From Hydractinia symbiolongicarpus (Eukaryota > Cnidaria > Hydrozoa > Anthoathecata > Hydractiniidae): a stretch of DNA of 64,000 nucleotides. The DNA is taken from the NCBI RefSeq assembly GCF_029227915.1, contig NC_079882.1:28942001-29006000 (forward strand), written 5' to 3'. Below are positions 43,245 through 52,517 of this stretch, one piece after another. Every line of letters starts with the position of its first letter. Position 1 is the stretch's first letter. The notes under the pieces are model-generated. The model did not search any database. It saw only the letters and a list, made by a program, of their open reading frames with translations, and was not told where the DNA came from. A program made the translations under genes and the position numbers.

Positions 43245-44165
43245 ATGGAAGGTTCAAAAATATCTAATGGAAACATCGGTACATCTTCAGTTCGAAAAAC
43301 ATCCGCTGCGATGAACTGGACGAAATTGATGAAGAAATCTTCAGAAAAACAAAGGTTAATTCGCGGTAAACTTTTATGCATCGTAGCAGGTGCGGGTTCA
43401 AGTTTTGGCAAAGCAGTATCAAATACCATATTTCAAGATGGCGGTATACTACCCGAAGCAATGGCTGGCTCGAGAGTTCTACTCATTGATAAGTGTGCCG
43501 AGGGTTTACGGGAGGCGTGCAATAAGAGAATGAAACAAACTCTGAAGAGCAAAAAGATTGAAATTGAAACGATGAATGTCGACTTGAGCGATCCAACGGA
43601 TACGAAACAAATGTTAGCAGATATTCGAGATAAATACGATCGTGACTTTGAACAGGTGTTCTTCATTAACAACGCGATCAACCTGGAAAATACGACAAAG
43701 AAATTGACAGAATACGAGGATCCTATGGAAATGCAGCGTGCTTGGAATTTTAGTATAACTTCGAGAGCATACATTACAGCTCAAATTTTACAACTTTTTT
43801 GCTCCTCGAAAAGAACAGCTGTGTTGATAGGAAATAATGATCTTTCGAGAGCAGCACCTTATTTGGGTTTAAACGCCATGGCGTCCAGCGCCTTTGAAAC
43901 ATTTGGAGAGGTATTCGCCCAAGAAAATCCAACTGTTCGTGTCGTGCATTATGTTCCACGAAGGATGGATACCACAAAAACAAAAACTTTAAAAAATGAA
44001 TGCAAAGAAGAAACATTAACAGAAAACTTAACAAGATTTTATGCAAAAAGTAAACCGTATACTGCAGTTGATGCTGCGAAGAAATTCGTCAATTTTTTGT
44101 CTGATAAGTCAGTAGAGCATACCCCTGGCCGGCCTTACTATGTTTTAAATGAAAATAACGATTAA
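43245..44165 (+). CDS. Sepiapterin-reductase-like SDR pseudoenzyme 1
   Basis: Intronless, 306 residues. The fold is a classical short-chain dehydrogenase of the sepiapterin reductase group. It shows a glycine-rich dinucleotide site AGAGSSFG (49-56), VDLSD (112-116), INNA (141-144), NFSITSR in place of the family's NLTS, and FAQENPTVRVVHYVPRRMDT, parallel to the reductase's LEEPNVRVLNYAPGPLDT. The YxxxK catalytic pair is replaced: the aligned segment LGLNAMASSAFETF has Asn210 and Ser214 at the Tyr and Lys positions, and the catalytic Ser region reads LIGNND. NADPH binding may persist, but tetrahydrobiopterin synthesis is unlikely. The start is the first ATG of the ORF. The region before GKLLC is a basic N-terminal extension (KTSAAMNWTKL) shared loosely with the two downstream copies. 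Cytosolic, no signal peptide. Confidence 0.85.
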   Translation: MEGSKISNGNIGTSSVRKTSAAMNWTKLMKKSSEKQRLIRGKLLCIVAGAGSSFGKAVSNTIFQDGGILPEAMAGSRVLLIDKCAEGLREACNKRMKQTLKSKKIEIETMNVDLSDPTDTKQMLADIRDKYDRDFEQVFFINNAINLENTTKKLTEYEDPMEMQRAWNFSITSRAYITAQILQLFCSSKRTAVLIGNNDLSRAAPYLGLNAMASSAFETFGEVFAQENPTVRVVHYVPRRMDTTKTKTLKNECKEETLTENLTRFYAKSKPYTAVDAAKKFVNFLSDKSVEHTPGRPYYVLNENND

Positions 44166-46069
44166 CAGATAATCTTGTTTCTTTAAAGATTAGAATTAGT
44201 AGCATATGACTTGTGAATAAAACTTGCAATGCACTGCAAGAGGACAATGCTCTCCTTCGTTGTAAGGCGTAGGAGAGCGGCTAGATTATGGTATCATACT
44301 ATTTAGCATTTTTTTAATTCCCATTGTTAATCTGGTGAATAGAAAAAAATTCAATAGCTATGGAATCTATTATTCTACACATATTTTGTTTTTTCAAGCA
44401 GCCTTACATTCAGAAACATGAATTGGCACGGTGACATTTCGTCACTGCATATGATTTTAATAATCAGAAAGAAATACAAGACTCTACTACAGCTACGGAC
44501 GCAAATATTGCATTTGTAGAAAAAATATTAGATTATATTTTATAATTACTTTAAAAGAACAAAGGAGTCAAAAATTTGTGAATCTGGTACAAAAACATTC
44601 TAAGTTTCGCCTGGATACGTACATGAAGTTGATAACAAAAACAAAGGCTTATAATAGCCACCTATTTTTTATAAGAACATTTTCAGCCTTTAAAATAGAA
44701 AAGTTTAAGAACGTCAAAAGGATTTTTTTAGTGTAGCGCAGATTCGGAACGTTTTTTTTCTTTTAAATTTTAGGCAGAAGTTTTTTTTCGCTTTTACACG
44801 CTTTCTCATAAGCAGCACAAACTTGTGAGTGAGATGCAAGGTTGCTGAGATTGTTCCATTTTACAGGCTCAACTGTAATTAATTTATGGATTTTATTTAC
44901 TTGGAAAGACCAAATTTACCTGTTTGCTTCTTTAGTTAGACCTCATAGTTTGGTGCAGTTATCGAAATCAAAGTTTAGTCTACGTTTGTTGTATGAAACT
45001 TACGTTCTTACGTATCTTTTAGAAGAAAGAGAATGTATTTCTTTTTTTTTTCTTTTTTTTTTACTCAGTTAAAAGGCTGGCTGTTGTTTACAAGCTGTTT
45101 TGTTTTTTAAAAGTTTTGGACCTCGCGTCGCGTTGCTTTATGTTTCTTATAAAATCATTTAGTTAACATCTTTTATCACATTGAGTAGCTCCTTCATCTT
45201 TAAGTTCATCCAGATTTAAAATTTTTCTGTAGATAAAAAAGAGGCTGTTTAATTTGCAGGGTGAGGGTTTTTTAAAACAGATTTGTTGTCAATTTTTCGT
45301 TTTATTTAATTTAATGATATAAAAGTGTCCATCTTGACCGCTGATGCAAAGCAATAGAGATCTGTGAAAGTTAAACTCAATCTTCACTTTACTTATTTTT
45401 CCAATCTCTTTCGAACGAGCAACTGTAGTATTGCACGCTCCATGATTCGTCTTAAGTGTAGAAACTTTTGCGCATCGATGCTCTTGAAAATCCTTTTTTT
45501 GCGAGCATAACTGTCGCGAATCACCACAGGTTAGCCATTAAAATTTCAGGATTACACTTCAAAACTTATTTTTTTATTATGTAAACTTTTTCAAAATTAT
45601 ATAACCAAATTTGTCGCAAACAAAGAAAAGAAAAAGAAATTAAAATCTAAGCTCTTGAAAAATTTGGCGACCTAAACTTTCCAGAATTTAGCCAATCCAG
45701 GATAACAAGGACTAATGGGGATTGTGTAAAATAACTTCGCTAACGAAGCAGTTCAAATACAACTTTATCTGAGGTTAAAAAAATTAATTACTTTAACATA
45801 TCTTTCTATTTGGTGAAGATGTTAACGTTGTTTTCAGAAATTGGCAAAAGCAGAATTACTTTTTGCAATCGCGATAATGGTTCAGCAATACGGGTAAATA
45901 AATATAAAAAAAAAGTAGCTAAATAATTAAATTAAATTGTCGAGAATTTCTTAGAAATTACGTTGGTGCAAGGTAATTATTGTCAAAGTTAAGATTGAGA
46001 AACAAGTTATTCAGAAAAACCGTAATTTTCAAACATTACAAACGCAAGACCAGACAAGTCAAAGAAAAA
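44166..46069. other. Intergenic region downstream of SDR gene 1
   Basis: AT-rich with poly-T tracts. A minus-strand segment near 45177-45240 has an acceptor-like site followed by a short ORF ending LNLDELKDEGATQCDKRC and a stop, but no partner exon was found, so it is not called as a gene. Otherwise I see nothing. Confidence 0.4.
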
Positions 46070-46263
46070 TCTATAATATAATATATTATAACAATAGCCG
46101 TATTTTGTCTGTGTGTCCGCAAAAGACGCGCCCCGTGGCGGAAACACGAAATTTTTATAATGCGCACCAATACCAAATGCGATATATTTTTGTCCACTTT
46201 GTTGCAACAGGTTAATTTAAAGGACGGGCGACCCCGTGGATTTTTCCACGGGGTAACGACTAG
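46070..46263 (+). mobile_element. Mini-Helitron (194 bp), first of a tandem pair
   Basis: Plus-strand element starting A^TCTATAATATAATATATT at 46070. It ends with a perfect hairpin (CCCCGTGG, loop ATTTTT, CCACGGGG; 46232-46253), then TAACGA and CTAG at 46260-46263. It is complete by Helitron end criteria yet under 200 bp, with no coding capacity. Confidence 0.8.
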
Positions 46264-46385
46264 TCTATAATATATTACCCGTATACGTCTGCCTTTCACG
46301 CAAAACTGTACTGCAAGTAGCAAGACACACGCATTGCAGTAAGAAAAGAAGTCCAAACCCGTGGTTTCAACAGGCCACCGACTAG
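46264..46385 (+). mobile_element. Mini-Helitron (122 bp), second of a tandem pair
   Basis: Begins TCTATAATATATTACCCG immediately after the CTAG of the preceding element. It ends with a GTGG-TTTCAACAGG-CCAC hairpin, then CGA and CTAG at 46382-46385. The following base is C rather than the expected T, so the outer target site is altered. One of the smallest units with both Helitron ends in the window. Confidence 0.72.
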
Positions 46386-46465
46386 CATAAGAAACAAAAG
46401 GGTATTTAACAAATTGTTCATGTACGTCCAACAAATAAGAAAGTGTACTTTGAGGTGAATTAATG

Positions 46466-46745
46466 CAAATACTACAAAGTATTACAGTGTATTACCGAAT
46501 ACTACAAAGTATTACAGTGTATTACTGAATACTACAAAGTATTACAGTGTATTACTGAATACTACAAAGTATTACAGTGTATTACCGAATACTACAAGAT
46601 ACTACAGTGTATTACCGCATACTACAAAGTATTGCAGTATATTAGGAAGTACTACAGTGTGTGACTGAATACTACAACGTATTACGGTGTACTACAGAAT
46701 ATACAAAGTGTTACACAGTGTATTACTGTATATTACAAAGATATT
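46466..46745. repeat. Minisatellite, 30-bp unit, about 9 copies
   Basis: A unit of ACTACAAAGTATTACAGTGT plus ATTACTGAAT repeats about nine times. The first five copies are almost identical; later ones diverge and lose period. It starts 80 bp after the mini-Helitron pair. The ORF on the plus strand at 46661 partly translates this repeat and is not a gene. Confidence 0.93.
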
Positions 46746-47296
46746 ACACCAGGTATCAGAATGTATTAGCAACATGTATCCGATACACAACGTGTATCGG
46801 ATGCAATTGCGCTGTCGTCAGGGCCAAGAATACGACATTGTCGGGTACAGTTGAGTTAGGGTTAAATGGAGTCAACGCCAGGATGAGTGTTGATTTTAAA
46901 GACCAGACTGACTGGCTTGGTCGTTTATTTTTACACATTTGCCAAACGGGTTTATCTTTTATTGTGACGGTCACGGGTTAATATACACAAAGCAATTAAA
47001 AGAAGTTGAAGATCAAAATAGCAAGAATGTTGAACAACATGTGAAAAACATTTTTTTCATTATTTTGTACTACTGAACTTGTTAAAAAAATTTGCGAGCA
47101 AAGATAAAAAAAGTGAAGATTCAATGAATAAAGACGAAGCCTCCATATTACGCTTTCGATTTGTTATTGAATGTTTCCGGTCTGTATATTTATTCAAATT
47201 TGGCGCTATCTTATCATAACAACCTTGGTCGTTCGAAGTTGATAGTATGTTGTGGAAAAGGGACTCAAAACTGAGAGAAATATTGAAGGTTATAAA

Positions 47297-47371
47297 ATGC
47301 TTTTACCACCAAAGTACGCAAAATATTCTTGGTCATCTCGAGGCAAACATCTTAATCTTGATGTTTACTGG
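47297..47371 (+). CDS. Candidate orphan 5' coding exon
   Basis: An ATG with favourable context (AAAATG) opens MLLPPKYAKYSWSSRGKH followed by LNLDVYW and reaches a strong donor GGTAAGTAC at 47370. The sequence before it is less AT-rich than its surroundings and could be a promoter. No following exon could be recognised among the next kilobases, and the product is not known to me. It may be chance. Confidence 0.25.
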
Positions 47372-49666
47372 TAAGTACATCTAAAACCTATTTTTACCCC
47401 ATACACCCATGAAAATTCTTTAAAACCGTTGCTAGGAACCGTTGCTTTGTAGTAATGGATACTTTAGTTGTGAAATATAGTTATTTTATTGTTATTATAG
47501 TATTTATCTTAATAGATTTTTGGATTTAGAAATCAATAATTCTTTTTCTCCCGCTTAAAATTTTTAACACAGAACACAAATTCATATGAATTATAGTCAC
47601 GAAACATAACATCATCTTACCGTACCGCAAAAAACCTATTCACAGTGGAGAGCAAAACACTGTCCAAATCTTCTCAACGGGAAACAATCTTTTAACACTT
47701 TAATAAGGAATTTCAACAAGTTGGAAATTTTTTGGACATTTGAAAAACAGCCATCCCACGTAATCAGTCGTGGTACTGGAGATTCTGCTTCTACATTTAT
47801 AATAATAACATTAGTTACATATGTTGCATTTAACGTGTATATATAGTTTTATTCAATTTTTATTGTGTTTAGATTCTTGTATTTGAAAGAGTTAGATGAA
47901 TTCAAAACTTTTACATCTAAAATATGATAGATAAATTTTCCTGTCAGAGGGAAAATAACTAGTGAAAATTTGATTCAATAATACATATTGGATAAGGTTA
48001 AATTTCACCAAATTTTTAATGATTTATATAACTTGTCTTTTTTATAGGTAGCGTAAGAAAAATATAACACCAATGCCTGGAAAGTAGTTTACGAAAAATA
48101 AAATTTCCGCAACATTACGTAAGAGAGAAACGAAGACGCTCCACCATATCAATTTAATAAATACAAAAATATATTGTAAATAATGACAAGAACGGAATTC
48201 TTTTCGCTCAGAAAAATGACACACCAACATAGAGAAATATGATTTCGGAAACACTCCGAAAGAACGTAAATTTTCCGATTCCATTTTTGTTATTTGTCTC
48301 CGCGCCATAAGTGCACAGGATTCTTTTTAACGAAGTTTGCTGTTTGTGACAGTTCTGGCATTTTTCGAACAATTAAAATTTACTCATATTATTTTTTATT
48401 TTGCTTTTTCTCACTGAGTGCCTCTCTTATACCCCGTTCATTATTGGGGGGATCTACTGAATTACTGAATTTTGCAAATTTTAGGAGGGGTTTGTGGTCT
48501 TTCTTCTTCCTGTCAATTAGTTTACCCCGGACTGACCCATTGAAAATTGAAATTTCGAAGAATTTTTCGTTCAAGAAGATCTCACAAATTTGGAAAAACA
48601 ACTGGTATGTAACAAATATTATTGCCTATCTGAATAGCAAAATATGTCGTGTCTAACTTCGTAACAGAAATCACAATCTGATACACAGCTTTTTGTAAAC
48701 TTTATCCGCGAAGTTGTTTGCATATATCATACGTCTTTTTCTTTGTGCTCAAAAGACATCGTTAAATTGAAGCAACAACAGAGCGACAATTTGTGCTACA
48801 AGTTACTTTTTTACATTTGCATCATCATGATAAGAATACAGATGGACAACCGATGTCCAGGAACGTATGTTATCGCGGCCCCTGTTAACCAATACTTCTC
48901 TTTGATTGACAAGAATTAAATTATCCACTTTTCTATTTTCTATATGCTAACTTCGAGCACAGCGGTTTGTTCACACCGACAAGTTTAATACACATTGGAG
49001 ATCGTTACAGCCATAGTCTGTTGTTACAGTTTAAACATATTTAACACCGCTCCTCTTTCGTGATTATTTTTTAGATTGCTTGTTGCGAAAAGAAAGGTAT
49101 ATTTGTCATTTAATATGGTAAAGAAAATAGTATTATATAGTTACCCAAAGAAATGAATATTCACAGCTTTGAAATCTTGCACAATTCGGGCTGTCATGCT
49201 GAAAGTCATAGGACGCCGTTGTCCTAGCTTTAATGTCAATATATTAAGATAAACATAATGGATCCAGTGGAAAATGTAAATATGAGTAATTAAATAAGTG
49301 AGAAATGGACGGTATGATTTATTCGAACTAATTGGATCAAAAAGCTGTTGTAGAACTCACACCGCAATGAAATTACATGCTGACGTTGTTTTATCAGTTC
49401 TTTTTAATTAAATAACCTTCACAATTGGAGGGAATAACAAATTATAAACACAAACAAAGTCAAGGGATTAACAAAAGCTTTTATTTTTTGTACATTGAAT
49501 TTCAAACGTAATAGGTTCCTGTGGACTACGCTATTAAGTATTCAGAAAAGACTTTTCTTTGCACAATAGCATTTGCTTCAAGCTTCATGGTTTTATTGCT
49601 GATGAAAAGATTACTAGAAAAGAGGGAGTTTTGAAGGTATTTGTAGTTCTAAACGACAACAAAAAA
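47372..49666. other. Intergenic region upstream of SDR gene 2
   Basis: AT-rich, no coding exon or RNA gene recognised. A longer upstream in-frame ATG at 49559 exists for the next gene, but the sequence between 49559 and 49667 is not conserved in the paralogues. Confidence 0.45.
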
Positions 49667-50605
49667 ATGTCCGAGGATTTTCTAGTAGAGCGACGCAGAA
49701 GACACTCAGCGCCAGCCATTGCTGCGTGGAAGAAACTTAAAAGCCACAAGCCATCAGAAAGGGTGCGATTAATTAAAGGCAAATACTTATGCTTAGTTAC
49801 CGGGGCCGGAAATGGCCTTGGACGAGCAGTCGCTGGATTAGCCTTTCAAGATCAAGGGATTTTTCCTTTCGCAATGGCGGACTCCAAGGTTATTCTTGTC
49901 GACAGCGATGAGGAGGGTTTAAAAGAAACGTCGGGAAAAAAGATGCGACAATTTCTAAAGCATAGAAAAATTGACGTTGAGCTTATGATCGTAGACTTGA
50001 GCGACTTAAATGAAACGAAAGCAATGCTGGACAAAATCGTGAGCACGCATGCTAAAGATTATGAGCATGTTATTTTCATCAACAACGCAACAACCATTGG
50101 CAATGTTGGAAAGCAACTAACGGATATGGACGATATTGGAAATATACAAAAATTCTGGGATCTCAATATAACTTCGCGAATGTATCTCACAAGCCGATTT
50201 TGTAAGGAGTTTTATCGTTCAAAACGAACTGTAGTTCATACTTTTCGTTTCGATATCGTCCGATCAACACCCTTTTTGGGAATGAGCTACATGTCCCAGA
50301 ATGCAATCGATGCATTCGGGGAAACCTTCGCGAAGGAAAATCCAGCAATTCATGTATTACACTTTACTCCATATCGCATCGACACGGAAAAAACTAAACG
50401 CGTAGCGGAAGATTGCGGTAACGAAGATTTACGAGAGAAAATTTCAAGTTATTACGAACTCAATCAATTGCAACAACCACTCGAATCCGCTAAAAGAATG
50501 ACGAAGATTTTAGAGGAAAATGATTTTAAAGAGGGTGAAGTGATGAGAATCGAAGAAGAGAGCTATTTTAATAGCGACAACAACAATAATAAAACAGATG
50601 CATGA
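49667..50605 (+). CDS. Sepiapterin-reductase-like SDR pseudoenzyme 2
   Basis: Intronless, 312 residues. It keeps the best dinucleotide site of the three copies, TGAGNGLG (45-52), with VDLSD (109-113), INNA (138-141) and NITSRMYLTSRF, matching the reductase family pattern. The catalytic region LGMSYMSQNAIDAF retains a Tyr (208) but has Asn212 where Lys is needed. The usual catalytic Ser stretch (NISS) is HTFR. The C-terminal FAKENPAIHVLHFTPYRIDT is parallel to the family's pterin-side segment. I chose the ATG at 49667 over 49559 because it aligns exactly with the start of the third copy and has AAA before it. The N-terminus MSEDFLVERRRRHSAPA is basic, with a potential kinase and 14-3-3 site (RRHSAP). 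A poly-Asn run stands near the C-terminus. Probably a cytosolic binding or regulatory protein; an altered enzyme is possible. Confidence 0.86.
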   Translation: MSEDFLVERRRRHSAPAIAAWKKLKSHKPSERVRLIKGKYLCLVTGAGNGLGRAVAGLAFQDQGIFPFAMADSKVILVDSDEEGLKETSGKKMRQFLKHRKIDVELMIVDLSDLNETKAMLDKIVSTHAKDYEHVIFINNATTIGNVGKQLTDMDDIGNIQKFWDLNITSRMYLTSRFCKEFYRSKRTVVHTFRFDIVRSTPFLGMSYMSQNAIDAFGETFAKENPAIHVLHFTPYRIDTEKTKRVAEDCGNEDLREKISSYYELNQLQQPLESAKRMTKILEENDFKEGEVMRIEEESYFNSDNNNNKTDA

Positions 50606-51647
50606 GCTTTATTGCAGATAATCAAAAACAAACAGAATATAATAAATTCTATGGTGAAGTTATGGATGTTATTTCCTGTTTTGTGGTACACCGCTTGTAA
50701 ATTAATTTTTCTTTTTAATATCTTTTATATTAAAAACAAATTATCTTCGTTATACAAAAACCACCTGTGGTTTGAATAGCAATGAAAAAAGGGCGAATTT
50801 AGCTTTTTAAGTTTTGCAGGTGGGAGACTGGAACGAGTTTTCCCTTTTACACTATACGCAATATAAAGTATGCATAAATAATTCGCACTGGTGTATTTTT
50901 TATGCTATCTTTAAATTTACTTGCATATTATAAAAGCGACACGGTATAAGATCAAGATAAGAAATATGATAGCATGAAAACAAAAAAGGAAACAATAAAA
51001 CAACCTTAATTGATTTTAGAATTGTATATATATCACAAACGCAAACACGCAATCTTGATAAAGAAGTAATCATATTAATTTATGAAGTTCGTTGGCTGCT
51101 TATATTTATAAAAGACAATGTTTTATTTTTGAATACAAACAGATAATCAGAGAGGAATTCCATTAAACACAAACAAAAAAATTTAGGCAAACATGTGAAT
51201 AAAACTAACACCTGGCTCTAATTCTCCTGGTTCTTTTGTACAAGCAAGGAACTGTGGAGATATATGGGTAATACAAACTGGGGTATCATAGTTAAAAATA
51301 AAAAAAACGCTTAATTATATTTAGATTTAAGAAAATCAGTTTCCGATTAAATAAAGAAACATGTCCTGAGTATTAATCAAAAACTCTCCTTTGCAGATAT
51401 CGAAGGAGTGTGATATATAAAAAGGCGGATACTCCAAAATTAATTCCATTCAAAACCATAAAAAATAAATTAAACTTCACAGCCAACATTTATTTGGAGA
51501 GTAATTAAAAATAAAGTTTTAATAATGTATATTATAGATATACTTTGAAAGAATGGAAAGTATGCAAAGAGAGGGAAATTTTCTCGATCTGCAATGACTT
51601 TTACATTCATATGAAAACTGTCCAATATAACAGACGTAATTCTGAAA
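50606..51647. other. Spacer between SDR genes 2 and 3
   Basis: About 1 kb of AT-rich DNA containing the SDR gene 2 3' UTR and SDR gene 3 promoter. A minus-strand segment near 51211-51256 has acceptor- and donor-like edges around FLACTKEPGELEPG but no partner exons, so it is not called. Confidence 0.4.
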
Positions 51648-52517
51648 ATGCTGAACGAATTACTACTGCAACGAGGCGAGAGACATTCAGCACCAGCAGT
51701 AGAAGCGTGGAAAAAAATTGGACATCACCAACCCTCAAATAAGTTGTGTTTGCAGAGAGGGAGGTATTTGTGTTTTGTTATAGATGTCCGCAATGACTCG
51801 TGGCAAACTGCTTCCGAAATGATCTTTGAGGGAGAAGAATTATTTCCCTTCGCAAAGCCAGGCTCAAAAATTATTTTCGTTACCAGTGATAACAACACAT
51901 CTCGTGACGAAGTTACAGCAAAGATGAGAAAATGTTTGGATGATAATCGGTATATAGATATTGATCTAATCATTGTTGATTTAAGAGATTTCAACAGCAT
52001 TAAGATTGGGCTTGACAACATAATTCAAAGACACAAAAAAGATTACGACCATGTTATTTTTATCAACAACACAACACCTATTAGTCATGCCTCAGACCAA
52101 CATCACCGACAACAACAAGATAAAAAATTTAAAAGTTGCTATGACAACTTCAAATCTCGAATGTATTTAATGACCGAGTCATGTCGACATTTTTATCGTT
52201 CAGAACAAACCGTGGTTCATGCATATAATTATGACAACCTACAGTTAAAACAACCCTCTGATAATTTCAATTTACCCGCCGAGAGAGGGCTGTGCACTAC
52301 AAAGGAAACATTTAGAATTGGTCCAAAATCTTCAGATGGATTTTTAATTCGCTACAAGAGCGAGGCTAGTGAGAACGAGGTCATGAATAAGAAGAGTGAC
52401 ACGGAAAAAAGCTTTTATGACAAAAGTCAGCAACAATCGTTTACGTCGACAAAAACCATATACATTAAATCAAAACAGCCGTCGATAAATAAATGCCATG
52501 CTAAAACGACATCATGA
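51648..52517 (+). CDS. Strongly diverged sepiapterin-reductase-like paralogue 3
   Basis: Intronless, 289 residues, uninterrupted. The first ~190 residues align with SDR gene 2: MLNELLLQRGERHSAPAVEA followed by WKK, IIVDLRD (108-114), YDHVIFINNTT and SRMYLMTESCRHFYRSEQTV. The glycine-rich cofactor motif has been replaced by IDVRNDSW (45-52). After about residue 195 the sequence no longer resembles an SDR: the Tyr-Lys segment and the last third are replaced by Ser/Lys/Gln-rich sequence of low complexity. Dinucleotide binding and catalysis are both expected to be lost. It could be a decaying copy, but the absence of stops or frameshifts over 870 bp and the conserved N-terminal RHSAPA suggest some remaining selection. 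Confidence 0.7.
   Translation: MLNELLLQRGERHSAPAVEAWKKIGHHQPSNKLCLQRGRYLCFVIDVRNDSWQTASEMIFEGEELFPFAKPGSKIIFVTSDNNTSRDEVTAKMRKCLDDNRYIDIDLIIVDLRDFNSIKIGLDNIIQRHKKDYDHVIFINNTTPISHASDQHHRQQQDKKFKSCYDNFKSRMYLMTESCRHFYRSEQTVVHAYNYDNLQLKQPSDNFNLPAERGLCTTKETFRIGPKSSDGFLIRYKSEASENEVMNKKSDTEKSFYDKSQQQSFTSTKTIYIKSKQPSINKCHAKTTS

Noticed and set aside
46661-46981. 106-codon plus-strand ORF
   Set aside because: The first third is minisatellite translation and the rest has no splice or family support.
49559-49666. Upstream in-frame start for SDR copy 2
   Set aside because: The extra 36 residues are not shared with copy 3, which aligns from the ATG at 49667.
43245-50605. Active sepiapterin reductase genes
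   Set aside because: The catalytic Tyr/Lys pair is not intact in any copy, so only the fold is assigned.
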